Origin: Saksenaea vasiformis B4078
Taxonomy: Eukaryota > Mucoromycota > Mucoromycetes > Mucorales > Saksenaeaceae
Direction: 5' to 3'
Length of the DNA: 64,000 nt
NCBI GenBank assembly: GCA_000697055.1
Contig: JNDT01002051.1
Coordinates: 1 to 64,000 of the forward strand
Shown here: positions 35,257 to 46,992 of the stretch, piece by piece
How positions within the stretch are numbered: position 1 is the stretch's first letter
Layout of the letters: each line of letters starts with the position of its first letter
Notes under the pieces: model-generated
The model's input: the letters and a program-made list of their open reading frames with translations, nothing else
Database searches by the model: none
Told to the model about the DNA's origin: nothing
Program-made: the position numbers and the translations under genes

Positions 35257-35572
35257 ACTTAATGATTACAATGAAGAATGACTATGACTTCGTATGGCAA
35301 GCCGGAAAGAAACCTGTATTCCGCGATCCCAGCCAGTTACACTCAATTGCTCGAAACTTTGCCCCTTCTTTGTTACAAGTCATGACCCCTCGTCTCAACC
35401 GTTAGTATAAGATGGATCAGCTCTGCGCTACATTTTCTCGCCAGTTTTCTATTACTGATCGTTTATCAGTTTCTATCCTCTCCATTGACTCATCATCAGA
35501 AACTACAGCCTGCCACCACCCTACTCTGACTCTGTTTTTGGAAAATTCCTAACCAGCCTCGGTCTCGCGCGC

Positions 35573-35608
35573 TATAAAATCGGATTCTGCGGCCTTTTAG
35601 CGCGAAAA
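35573..35608 (+). promoter_or_regulatory. TATA box and E2F/MBF-like site
   Basis: TATAAAAT at 35573-35580 is followed by GCGCGAAAA at 35600-35608, whose complement TTTTCGCGC fits the E2F consensus TTTSSCGC. This resembles a cell-cycle promoter. The nearest start codon downstream is at 35666. Confidence 0.35.
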
Positions 35609-35665
35609 TTTGCCCACTGCCACGAAGGTAACCTCTGTCTCTTCTCGCCATTCAGTTCAATTTCG

Positions 35666-35939
35666 ATGCTAAAGGGATATAGCCTATTTCTTAAGGCAGC
35701 GTTCTCGGAAAGCGTCGGTATGACTCATCATATGGATCCCACCCTTCAGCATCATGTTCATACATCATACTTTCCAACGATCCTTTTACTACCTTTAATT
35801 TCCATCCGCCTTCCCAGAAGTTTATGCCAGTCTGGCATCCTTCTTATCCTTTGGCATGTCCACCGAGATTGTGGTACCTCACATAATATTCAGCACATCA
35901 GTCGGATACCATCTCCTAGATTTCATCCTTTGTAGGTGA
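35666..35939 (+). CDS. Possible two-exon small hydrophobic protein
   Basis: Joining 35666-35717 to 35818-35939 (donor GTATGA, acceptor CCCAG, in phase) gives 57 residues, mostly hydrophobic after an amphipathic start. It sits 60 bases after an E2F-like site and a TATA box. I recognise no family; it may be a small mitochondrial membrane protein or a chance frame. Confidence 0.25.
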
Positions 35940-36160
35940 ACGCACTCTTACGTTACCTGATTTTTTTCCCCCATTTTTTCCCTCCACCAGTTCTTTGCTT
36001 CAGAATAGACGATTTCAATAAAAATTTCACGTCGAAACGTTAAATGTCACATGAAAATGGACATGTGATGATTTGGTGCAACGTTATAAGTTATAGAGAA
36101 ACACAAATTTATATTTGCCCTGGATCTACGTACAACGATTTCTTTTCTCCTTCATCTACA

Positions 36161-39100
36161 ATGCCGACATCAACAGAGCTTGTGAATTATCACAACGCAT
36201 CCAGCTATCAACACGCGCCAACGTTACTTCCAGGAAATATCGCAAATATCATAACAGCTGTCTCCTTGGCAGCTCAACTGTCATTAAGATGCTCCTCGCT
36301 CTTGGTTGAAGCACTGTTGGAAACGGCAAAATATAGTACTTCCTTTTCACTTGGATTATCTCGTCAAGCATTGATCAATGCGCTCTCAACAGCAAAAAAA
36401 ATGCATCTTTTGAAGGACTCTCAACCTTCTGTCGAGAACGGCGACACGTAAGCGCTCAAAGATAGCAAAATGCCCTTATCTGACAGATTATTTTAGTGAT
36501 CACATCTTTCTAAGTATACTTGACAGATACACTAGCCTCGGAATATACTTTGTCCATCATACGTTTACACTAGCAGAGCTGCTTGCATTATCCGGGCTAT
36601 CATTTGCATCCCAAACTGTTAAATCCGGTTTTGTGGTAAGAAGCAAAACTTTGTGCAACGTGACACCCGTTAACAATCGAATTTTTAGGCAGCAGAGGAG
36701 TCTGTTCGTATGATCGATGGTATTTTTGGATCGAATGAAACATCGCGCGCGATCGCGTCTATTGTTACTCTCGTGCAGCGCGAAATGATGCACGACCCTG
36801 ATTTTGAACTGGCCAAGGGCGGAAAAATTGCTATCCTGTCTGCCTTAACCAAAGCGATGACAACATTTGCTATATTACAAAGTATAACGCACAAACGGAC
36901 CATGCAGCATATCAAAATGACTACCATGTGGAAGGGACTGGTAGTAGTAGAAAAAATGAGCGAAGACGTAGTTCGGACCTCATCGCCGGAAAATGATCAC
37001 AACAATATCATCCATGAGCTAGAAGAAATACTCGTGGGTGAAGATGTCGATGAACTAAACAATGAAGAAGATAAAGCAAGTATCTCTTGTGAAGGATCCC
37101 AAGAGCATTGTGACATGTACGAAATTACGACAACCACAAGACGTATCACTACGAAGACAACGAGGATACGTCCAATGCTACTTACGGAAGATAACCAACA
37201 TCAGCCTAAAGCAAAATATATTATCGAGAAATCAGAAGAGGAAGACAAAGAATCCTTTTTCGCTATGGTAGATCAAGAGGAAAATGAACAAGGAAAGCCA
37301 CCAGCGCCCGGCGCGTGGATTGAACACCCTGTAGAATCTGATCGAGTTGACCTGACTTCAGCAATAACCACGCAGTATCCACCGTCTAACGAGACAAAAA
37401 AGAAAAGCCAGAAACGATTGAAGATTATGCTTTCCGCAATATCAAAGAAACTCTCTCGAAAGAAAGTAACGCGCCAAGAGAAATATGGGTATGTTGAGGA
37501 CGAAGATGAGGCAGCAAATGAGAACGAAAAGCACACGGTGACCACACCTCCAGTGTCTGCTGTCACAAGCACATCGGAAACTTTCTGTTCGACGTCTGCA
37601 CAGTACCAGAAGAATAGCGAACCTTTGCCGCCAGCACCTTCTGGGTTAACAACATCTGATGAGTCAGAAACGCAATCGCAAAGGAGAATGAAACGGAGGA
37701 CTTCATGGGGCCGGCTCAAACTAAAGGGAGTTGGCCGAAAGAAAAGCTTTAGCAACCTGTTTCAAAAAGGGGCAGAAGTGCTTCAACGGAAGAAAAGGCA
37801 ATCTCATCCGCCTCCACTCCCTTTCAATTTCCTAAACACGGCGCATGAGGAAGTATCTCGACTGTCTAAGAGTCGTTCGAATTCTGTCACTAGTATAGAT
37901 TCTATACGAACTCTGACTACCACGAGGTACATAACAGCGACACCGACACCTACACAGTCTCACCAATTGCTTGTTCGTTCACCCTCAGTTCCATCTCGCG
38001 GCAAGAAACAGCAGTCATCTCTCCTTGACACAGAACCAAATCCTTGCAATTTCCCACGGAATCACATCGTTCAGAACATCTCCCATTTCATGCGATACGC
38101 TAGTGCAGCATATGGAGAGTCATTTATGCGGATCCTCGGTATTGGTGAGATTCCTAGCGTACTCCCATCATCTGATCATTCCAATCATCATGCGTTTGCG
38201 CATCATACTGGTGTCTCCACGCAAGACATTCTGTTATCGAGTTACACGGACGAACATGTACCTTCTACACCACAATTGCATGCTTTGGTGCATTATGTAA
38301 CTGTAGATCACGCGGCAAAGGCAATTGTCTTGACGTGCCGTGGCACATTGGGTCTGAATGACGTACTCACCGATTTGACGTGTGCTTACACCGAATTTAT
38401 TCTGCCTGCGAACCAGAAAACGTATCAGGCGCATGGTGGCATGTTTGAGGCAGCACAATTGCTTGCCAGACAGAAGGGCAAAGTTTTCCAAACAGTCTGC
38501 CAAGGTCTGGAAGATTACCCTAGCTACGGGCTTGTATTGTGCGGCCATTCATTAGGTGCTGGTGTTGCTAGTCTCCTGACTGTTTTATGGAGCGAAGAGC
38601 GACACAAATTTCTGCAATCTTCTGCATCTGATATCTGGGAAGCTGGTTCTGTGGCGCGGGACCCTGTCCCTTTTGTCATCTCACGGCAATCAGGTCTTCC
38701 GCCAGGACGACCCATACATTGTTACACGTATGGACCCCCGTGCGTTATGTCCTTTGAACTGAGCGAGTATTGTCGAGGCTTGGTGACTAGCGTTGTGCAT
38801 GGCTTTGACATTGTGAGTAGTCTCAGTCTGGGTCTACTTAAAGACTTTAAGAATGTTGCGGTAAGCTTGCACGAAGAAAGCAAGGTTGCCGATGATATTT
38901 TGAGCCGCATTTTTGAAAGACGGTACCAAGCACAAACCACTGAAGAAAGTAACTTGGATGATGACGAAGAACAGTGGTTCTGGGCGCTCATCAAGACCAT
39001 GCGAGCGGATATGCGTACGGACAAATTATATCCTCCCAGTACCGTGTACCTCATTGAATCGATCCCGCAGCTGGTGCAGCATAACGATTCACCAATCCAC

Positions 39101-39295
39101 AGCTATCAAACGGAAGCACGTCGATCCCGGCACAAGCAGGCGTATATGGTCGTTCTGAATCGATGTGATGACGTGCAAGGAAGGTTCTCAGAAATTATAT
39201 TTTCGCGCACCATGTTTATAGATCATGCACCCAACATGTATGAGAAGGTTATTCACCAACTCTGCAGAGGAATTTTTGGACGACAAGCTGCATAA
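36161..39295 (+). CDS. Class 3 lipase (diacylglycerol-lipase-like)
   Basis: The model is join(36161-36447, 36497-36635, 36689-39295), 1,010 residues. The alpha/beta-hydrolase triad is visible: Ser763 in GHSLG, Asp849 in HGFDIVSS, His988 in DHAPNMYE. CRGTL (just before the predicted oxyanion region) and YGPPCV are typical of class 3 lipases and sn1-specific diacylglycerol lipases. The N-terminal about 240 residues are helical, with an LSGL block; a long polar, low-complexity, Lys/Ser/Thr-rich segment (residues about 270-590) separates them from the catalytic domain and is likely disordered and phosphorylated. It probably cleaves acylglycerols at a membrane. The start MPTSTELV was chosen because an upstream in-frame ATG (36044) adds an unlikely leader. 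Confidence 0.85.
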
Positions 39296-39814
39296 GCGTA
39301 CCGATTGTCCTGATAGAGCAAATATGTACTTTTTCTTTGACTGTACATCAAAGAAAAACTATCACTGGCATAAAGCTATTCCTTTACCTAAGTTATACTG
39401 TTTGCGCATCTCCTCCCGCATAGACCAGTACCCGAATTAAGATAATATTCAACTTAATTTACGTATCCACGCAGGGAAACGTAGGCCAACCTGCGGTGCC
39501 GGCTGGGTATGTAGGTGAAACGCCCACATGGCGAGTCGAGCAAGTCTCGTGAATCGTATCAAGGAGAACTGTTCGGATCCTGGTAAATTGAAGCCCAGAG
39601 TTTCGAAAGTATAATATGACAACCTTCAGCTAATGATTCAGAAATAGGAACTAGACGAGGAGTCCTGAAGGTTCAGCAAACTTTCCCCCGAAAGCCCCTT
39701 CCCGCCCATCCAGGGAGCAGACGGTAGTCTGTTGAACTCCTTGGCTGTGACTTATCTTCGTTGTCATTGTTTGCTAACCCCGACTACTGTTTCTTTTCTT
39801 CATCCCGCTCTTCA
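39296..39814. other. Intergenic region
   Basis: No gene is seen. It holds the 3' end of the lipase gene and the promoter of HYM1. The frame reaching 39440 is an alternative-frame extension of the lipase exon. Confidence 0.5.
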
Positions 39815-41253
39815 ATGAACTTTAACATCTTCAAAACAAAGCAGAAGACACCTCATGACATTGTGAAACATGTGAAGGACTCCATCCAGCGATTGGACGG
39901 TTCTGACAAGCGAAAGGTAGGCTGCAATGACAAGAGATTCCACTTCTTTCAAGACCTAAAAAGACGAGGGTTTATGCGTTGACAGGCTACAGAGGATGTT
40001 TCAAAGTACCTGCTGTCTATGAAAAACATACTGTATGGGGAAGATGGTAAAAGAGAAGAAAAATTTCTGTGGCACCTTCCGTCCCCATTTCTAATGGACA
40101 ATTTCTATTACAGACACCGAGCCCAGCCCAGATCAAGTGGCACAACTAGCACAAGAGGTTTATAATAACGACATCCTGCAATTACTTGTAGATCATATTC
40201 AGAAATTTGAGTTTGAGGCAAAGTCTGGTTTGAGTCTTCCTAAGCTTATCAAACAAACAGGCCAAGAAGGATGTCGCACAGATCTTTAACAATTTGCTCC
40301 GACGCCAAATTGGATCCAGATGGCCAACTGTTGAATATCTATGCACTCGGGAGGATATACTGTTTGCACTCCTCAAAGGGTAAAGTTTGCATCATGAGAA
40401 ACAGTATGACATGACAAAGAATCGCCATCACAGATATGAACAACCGGAGGTGGCGCTGCACTGTGGTCTGATTCTTCGTGAATGTTTCCGCCATGAGTCT
40501 TTAGCCAAAGTAGTGCTATATTCTCCCCGGTTTTACCTATTTTTTGATTACGTGGAAATGAGCACTTTTGATATTGCATCCGACGCCTTTGCGTCGTTCA
40601 AGGAAATCATGACCAAGCATAAACAGATGGTATCGGAATTTTTGGACGTGCATTACGATGAGGTAAAGGAAAGATTCAAATACTGTGATCTGTGTGTTGA
40701 TGGATTGAAGTATTCAGTTTTTTGAGCATTACAAGCAATTGCTGACTTCATCAAACTACGTGACAAAACGACAATCGTTGAAGGTACTCAATTCAGGCAC
40801 ATATACGTATAGGATCTTGATTGTACGTAAATTACAGCTGCTCGGGGAGATACTGTTGGACCGATCGAATTTCAACGTTATGACTCGATATATTAGCAAT
40901 GCAGATAATCTCAAATTGATGATGAATCTATTGCGTGATCGTAGTCGGAACATCCAATTTGAAGCATTTCATGTGTTTAAAGTAAGAAGCGATGGAGGGG
41001 TAAGCATCAGATGTAAGATTAATACTGTGGGTTAGGTTTTTGTTGCCAATCCAAAAAAGACGAGGCCAGTGTTGGATATTCTTCTCAAAAACCAAGAGAA
41101 ATTGTTGTCATTTTTAACCAACTTCCATAATGATAGACAAGGTACTCTCTGCAAGAAAAGGGATTGATTCTTAACTTCTACCTAGATGACGAACAGTTCA
41201 GCGATGAAAAGGCTTTTTTGTTAAAACAGATCCAGGAACTGCGAGACCAATAA
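39815..41253 (+). CDS. HYM1: Mo25/Hym1 scaffold protein (MST/LKB1-type kinase activator)
   Basis: Nine exons reconstruct a full Mo25, about 330 residues. Conserved blocks in order: MNFNIF, the ATEDVSKYL block, [93 protein letters not shown] and DDEQFSDEK. Mo25 is a helical-repeat scaffold that activates germinal-centre (Ste20-like) kinases; in fungi it acts in the RAM/MOR network for polarity and cell separation. The third intron (40218-40260, 43 nt) starts with GC instead of GT: only a GC donor after the GAG codon keeps the conserved FE-AKKDVAQ reading. The stop TAA is at 41251. Confidence 0.93.
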
Positions 41254-41534
41254 ATACGAGTTAAAAAGATAGATCAACGCTACAGTTGTTTTAATTCAAG
41301 AACAATGATAGATTCTAGGAATCACTTGTCTTAACTTCATGCTTTACCCGTGGAGAGCATAAATATCAATTTCTACTGTAGGAAATTTATGTTATGAATA
41401 GAACAATTTACCAATGGAGGTCTGTAAAATGCACCCCAAGTATGGCTAAAACAGCTCGCGGGATTACAAATATCCGATGCGGACTCACCGCTGTTCATGA
41501 CACGACATTCCCGCAATTATTCGTGATCAATCCT

Positions 41535-42329
41535 ATGAGCAGAGAACAACCTGAGTTATTGACACCACCCGAGCAATTTGGAATCGTAGAACCTGGGATC
41601 TACCGTTCTGATATGCTACAACCACTTCATTTCACCTTTATAAAACAATTTAAATTCAAAACGGTGGTTATGCTCAGTCCCGAGATGCCTAATCGAGTTA
41701 CCTCTAATCTGTTTGAAGAAGGCGGTATCAACCTTGTAAAGTACACAAGAATATCTGTGATTGTACTAAACGAATAAGGCCAGGTTCATCTTGGCATGGC
41801 CACATGGAAACCCACGCAACCATCAACCTGGCGACCCGTCGCGGAGGAGCTCATTAAGGAAGGCCTGGAGTTAATACTGAATGTCGACACGCATCCTGTT
41901 TTGATTATGTGCACGTAAGCATATGAAATTATTCAAGAAAAGCACTTGTCTAATTCACGTTGGTTCCAGCTCAGGTATCCATGAAACCGGCACCTTGGTT
42001 GGTTGTCTGCGAAAGCTAGAAAGATGGAATTTTAGTTCCATCATCACAGAGGTCTTTTTTTCTCAAAAACGAAGGAAACAGAATTAATGAATATGGATTA
42101 GTATCGTGCATATGCAGGAACCAAAGCAAGATACGTCAACGAACAGTTCATCGAGTTATTTGATCTGGATCTCGTCACTCTACCATTAAATATACCCTCT
42201 TGGTTAGTTGACCAACAAAAAATGCTGGTAAGTATGAAGAAAAGAAGAAGCATTGCATTAATTACGAAATAGGCTGAGGAGGAAGAAGAGGAAGAGAAGG
42301 AGGCTCGTTTTCAGCATAGTTATAGATGA
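41535..42329 (+). CDS. OCA/SIW14-family phosphatase-like protein with degenerate P-loop
   Basis: The model is join(41535-41735, 41784-41914, 41970-42051, 42102-42227, 42273-42329), 198 residues. It shows the family pattern: PPEQFGIVEPGIYRS near the start, FKTVVMLSPE, then the catalytic-loop region HPVLIMCTSGIHETG. The Cys110 nucleophile is kept, but the CX5R arginine is Glu116, so phosphate binding should be poor; a pseudophosphatase like some yeast Oca proteins is likely. The C-terminus is an acidic Glu run (GAGGAAGA repeats). An in-frame ATG at 41394 would add 47 residues of non-conserved leader; I prefer 41535, just before REQPELLTPP. It follows HYM1 on the same strand. Confidence 0.82.
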
Positions 42330-43500
42330 AGATAACAGGCCTTCATCTAGGCCTCTGTAAATACTGTATTTCTTTGCACGTAAATAGATATATTTGGATT
42401 TTTTAACGTATCAGCTGGATTATAGTGGGTGGTCCTTACTTGCACGTCTTCTTCAACTTTCTCGGTTCGGGATGACGCTGAGATTCTTCTATCCCAGCAT
42501 CCATTTAAGCCTCTCATATTTGTAGACTATAGTGGCATACTAGACTAAAGTAACTCGACGGTTGTCGTAATTAGGATCTTGGATTGATTTCCTAGAAGAT
42601 CTTCTCGCGAAAATTCAGACATATATGAAGTAGTTTTTGACGCCTATCGTAACACGGATCTTTCGGCGATCCATATTACACAACGTGTCTCGAGTGACAA
42701 GTTAGTTCTTGGCATCTACTGTAGCATAAGGAAAGAAACTAAAAGAACAATCCTCTAAATTAGTTGACTCGGAAAGCGTTCAAAATCGTCTCCTGCAGAC
42801 AGAACATACAAGCATGCTTGCCATGTCCCTGCTTGATACCTATCATCACGGCCTACGGCAATTTTAGGACAACATTAGTGTAAGTCTTGTATGATAGTTT
42901 GAAACCAAGCCGTCTAAATAACTTTACAGCGTTTTAGGCGATGCCCTGCTGTAGACAGGCCATCATGGGCCGCTGGTCCTGTGCGACGACCACAATTTCC
43001 ACGTTAAATCGCATTTTGCCTAATTATGGGGTCTCTCCGCAAAAGGACGTTCATATATAAGATGAGACACGAGATCTTGAGACCTTTGCGTTCTGACGCT
43101 CACCTTTCTGACCCGCATTCTAGAGTAAAATATTTCCGCCGCATGCCTTCTTGCATCTACGACCCTTTAAGTAGATATCTATGCTGGCCTTACGCCATAA
43201 CGCCATGTAATACGAATTGAGATTACCTTGATTTAGGATTGGGATGCATCAGAAAACGAAGAGAGTTTAGTGAAAGAATTTTACCTCATGGTTCCCACGA
43301 TGGCATCGCCCATATGATATAAAGGCTGCATACGTGTAGTAACACAGACATCCTGGTTTGACTGAAGGAATGACAAATAAACAGTGTAGATCAAGCAAAT
43401 CCGTGCTTCCCTCATTGATGTTGCGTCATTGCTTATTTATTCAAGTGTGTAATCTACATGTACTATTGTCATTTGATCCTGCGCTAATTCCTGGTTTACG
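42330..43500. other. Intergenic region between convergent genes
   Basis: A frame at 43026-43220 (plus) has no motif. Otherwise nothing was seen. The region separates the plus-strand OCA gene from the minus-strand ODC cluster. Confidence 0.4.
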
Positions 43501-44992
43501 TCAAAATGTTGCAGCAATCTCGGAAGTGTCTACATATATTTTCTTTGGAGTTCTGAATCCGTTAAATCCCGAGGCCAAGGAATTGGTGTATGCACCCATA
43601 TTTCTCCAGACCAGCCAGTCGTTAACATCCATAACCGGAAGCGGCGCAGTTCTACTGATGCAGTCATCGGAATCACAAGTGGGTCCCCATATGATTGATG
43701 GATATACAGGACCATCATGCGCCTTCTTATAGCAATACACACCGTCTTTTACAAGTACTGAAAAATGGTAATGGTTATTCACAGGGCTGTCTGTGCTCTT
43801 TTCTTTACCTTCGGGGTCATCAACAGGAATGACATGGATACCTCTGAAAGAACCATGGACACCATCGCCCATAAAGTCTACGATGATTTTAATATACTCA
43901 GCCTTGTTAAATTTCAATGTGCTTACAGGAATATTTGTTTTGGGTTGCATCAATCGTCTTTCGGCCGATAATATTGAGACATAGAGTCTGAGAGGAGGCA
44001 ACGTAGAACCGGCCGGGTTCGGCAATAATCTCTACATCAGGTGGAAACATTTTATCTAATGCGGGAGCGAGAACGGCGGCTGTTTTCTCAAAGCTGGTTT
44101 TAACCTTTAGATCCTTGGTTGGGAATCCTCCACCAACGTCCAAGAGCGAGAGTTTCATTCCCAGCGTTTCGGCAATGTCAAAGACTTCTCTAGCACGTTC
44201 TACTGCATCCACAAATGCATACTCGTCAGTGCACCCTGTGCCTACATGGAAGCTAGCAAAGGAAAAAAAAACTGAATATCGCTTATTTTACATAAATTCT
44301 GTTACCTGACTCCGATAACGTTTAATTCAAGAGCTTTCGCTGTTTGAAGCATATCCCTGCACTCTGAGATGCGCGCTCCAAATTTCAAGCCTAAAGCGTG
44401 TAGAGACCGCGAATCATCGGCAAGGATACGCAGTATCAGCTTAGCCTTGGGACAATACTTTTTGACCTTATACAGCTCCTCAACGCAATCAAATGTCATC
44501 TTGTAGATACCGTTAGCTGCAGCATACTCGAGAAAAGCAGGCTCCTTGCAAGTGTTGGCGTATATAATGCTCTCTGGTGTCGCCCCACACTCTAGTGCTT
44601 GTTCTAGTTCTGACAGACTGGCACAATCGAAGCCAGCTCCCAGTTCTACTAACTGTCGAACGATGTATGGGTCGGGATTGCTCTTGATGGCTAAAGAAAT
44701 TTCGTTTCATCAGAGAAGAAACTTAGTCATTCGTTCAGCATTTACCAAAGTACGGTTTGACGCGTGGCAAGGCGTCTCTCCATTGGCAGTGCTGGCGGTA
44801 AACTGCACCAAGGTCAACGACAAAGAAAGCACCTTGCGGACCATCCGTGGATTTCAGTTTGTTTTCAATGGCTTCCTCAACAGAGCACGTCAAGATCTTG
44901 CCACACGAAGAAGACTTAGGACAAGGAGGGGCAGTTGCTCTTATAGAATGTCTAGGTGCTTGTATAGTAAACGTCTCGGTTTCGATAAGCAT
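43501..44992 (-). CDS. Ornithine decarboxylase, copy 1
   Basis: Exons on the minus strand: 44992-44746, 44690-44306, 44252-43927, 43877-43809, 43757-43501, giving 427 residues, all in phase. The PLP lysine is Lys85 in FAIKSNPDP; phosphate-binding GGGFPT and EPGRFY are present; the active-site Cys370-Asp371 is in WGPTCD. The N-terminal about 40 residues are Cys/Pro-rich and differ from the sister copies. It decarboxylates ornithine to putrescine as a homodimer with shared active sites. This copy diverges most: IKSNPD instead of IKANPD, and PYF instead of PFY before the PLP lysine. It is the leftmost gene in the tandem array of three; a MITE lies between it and copy 2. Confidence 0.92.
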
Positions 44993-45939
44993 AGTTTATA
45001 ATTGAACAGATTAATTCTACAGGAAGCAAGATGCAAGTAAAGCTCATTTTTCCTGGAATATTTATATGTAGGGAAAGGACCCTATTTTTAAAGTCCACAT
45101 ATGGCTTAACAAGGAGTATACGAAAAAAAAAGAAAGTAACGCAGATCAGTTCGCGATCATCCCACGTTTTTGCAGTTCAATGGTACAATCATGCAGTATG
45201 AAGATATGCTAGGCTGTGCACTCCATAGAAAATAAAACGCCTAAGCTAAACTTATCTTAGATTTACTCTATGTGCAATCCGAAGGATTATTGATTGAATA
45301 AGGCTAGTTTCTAGTCAATGGAAGTAAATTTCTTATCGAAATACGGATCTCCAAATACCGAAAAAATTACCTGCTCGCATAAGCAACAATGCCGTCCTTT
45401 TTTCTCTTAGGAAATACAGCGCAATTCTACTGTAGATGTAATATGGACCGAGTTCGTTATTCTGACCGGTCCGTTCTACGTTTTTCGGTGTGCCAAGCTA
45501 TAATGAACCAAGATAAACGCCAACTTGCGTCTTCTGTCTGATCTGGTTGTTGAAATTTTAGCCGAGAAAGGGTGACACAATCCATATGGGGTACATCACC
45601 GTTGGCGTACTCTGTGAGACAAAGACAGAAAGCAATCTACAGGCCAGAGGCTTGTAATGCACGATATATGCTAATGCAAAAATGAAAATAACATAACATA
45701 AATAAGAAGTTACGTGGCGTAGCAGGTCGTTACGGACGTATTGCTCTCCACAAGCATGCAGCGACTGTTATTTAAATTTCTAGCTCAGTCATACATGTAT
45801 TATTTGTCCGCAGAATGGGTCACAAATGCCGGGCAAGTCACCATATTGATTTAAAAATCCGGAAGCCTAGAAATAAAGTTACCATTGCATATGCATATGC
45901 TAACCCCGGAGCTATGGAGATCTAAGCGAAAACATACTG
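44993..45939. other. Upstream region of ODC copy 1
   Basis: It contains the TATA box of copy 1 (45059-45066). Nothing else is supported. Confidence 0.4.
45059..45066 (-). promoter_or_regulatory. TATA box of ODC copy 1
   Basis: TATAAATA on the minus strand, 67 bases before the start codon. The same octamer stands 61 and 72 bases before copies 2 and 3. Confidence 0.55.
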
Positions 45940-46080
45940 CACTATGGAAAATGATTCCTGCTTGACTATTCTTCCTTAACTAAAAAAATAGTCTATCGGG
46001 AACTGAGGTAGTACGGGACCCTGATGGGCTATTTTTTACTTAAGGAAAAGTAGTCAATCAGGAACCCATTTTCCATAGTG
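45940..46080. mobile_element. CACTA-type MITE, copy 2 (141 bp)
   Basis: It starts CACTATGGAAAATG and ends CCATTTTCCATAGTG, with a 3-bp target duplication CTG on both sides (45937-45939 and 46081-46083). Its interior matches the reverse complement of the copy at 11658-11798 (for example GAACTGAGGTAGTA and GGGACCCTGATGGG). The length is again 141 bp. The left terminus has mutated from GGGTTCC to GATTCC. Confidence 0.85.
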
Positions 46081-46083
46081 CTG

Positions 46084-46992
46084 TAACTTTTTTCTTGGCG
46101 AGATCCAAACGTTTAGCCGTGAGTTTTACTGGACTCATCGACTCTTAACTTTGTACCTTTTTTTTTTATTAGACATCTAGCTGAGGTGCAGAAGGGATAC
46201 ACTTAAAATATAGTAAAGTTACGAACCCTGATGATCAACTGACATATCAAGCCGCGACTGCTACCGCGTAGCGAAGAGTTTCAGGAGCAATGCCTTCTAG
46301 GAAACGGTAAAATATTTATGACCAGTGCTTGCAGTTGTCAATCATGTGTAAATAACTTCGTAATCAATGGCGAAAAACGTTCCAGGACGGATCCTACGGC
46401 AGAGATCAAAGGATATTAGCAATATAGTTACCTTGTATTTATCATTTAATCTCTTTGTGAATGTGTCTCTACTATACCATCGATAGTTATATGCTAAACG
46501 AATAGGGCCATATGTCGTGAAAATACTCACCATGATGGAAGAAAATGAAATTGGGCTCGTCATAGATAGTCAATCGATTTTGAAGCTCTACTCTAAGCAT
46601 GGTAGTTGTAAATGAAATATTATGAATATTTATGAACAGATAATGTTGTATATGCAAACAAAAGACCCAAAAGCGCTCTGCTCGTTGAAGGGAAAAGCAT
46701 AACTGCCAATGGGTCTGGTAAGTGATGAAATCGATATCTTTAATCCATCAAGTCCATCACGATCTGAATCCATTATTTTCCTCGTTATCATTCGAGGTAT
46801 CAGTTAGTATTTCCTCGGGAGATATAATAGAACGGCGTTAGCTGTTTTCAGTTTTTGGAAGCGCAACGTTTCTCCGTAACCTTCGGGATCAGATCGTATC
46901 CTTAAAAAGGGGTCCCAGTTCCACAGTGGTCGGTAGCATGAATTTCAAGTTCTCGACATTTAATTAAGGTTCGAACGTCTAATCTAGATTCT
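46084..46992. other. Intergenic region between MITE copy 2 and ODC copy 2
   Basis: One open frame at 46342-46563 (minus) lacks motifs. No further feature is supported. Confidence 0.4.

Larger units (their letters stand above)
32191..36160. other. Long intergenic region with weak candidates
   Basis: Apart from the two entries listed separately (34903-35256 and 35666-35939), I see only short frames without motifs (33276-33554 minus, 33827-34009 plus, 34562-34900 plus). 32299-32324 is a GTT/T-rich simple repeat in the 3' flank of the acidic protein. Confidence 0.35.

Noticed and set aside
37273..37755. 160-residue minus-strand frame
   Set aside because: It is antisense to the low-complexity part of the lipase gene; its Phe/Ser richness reflects complementary Lys/Glu codons.
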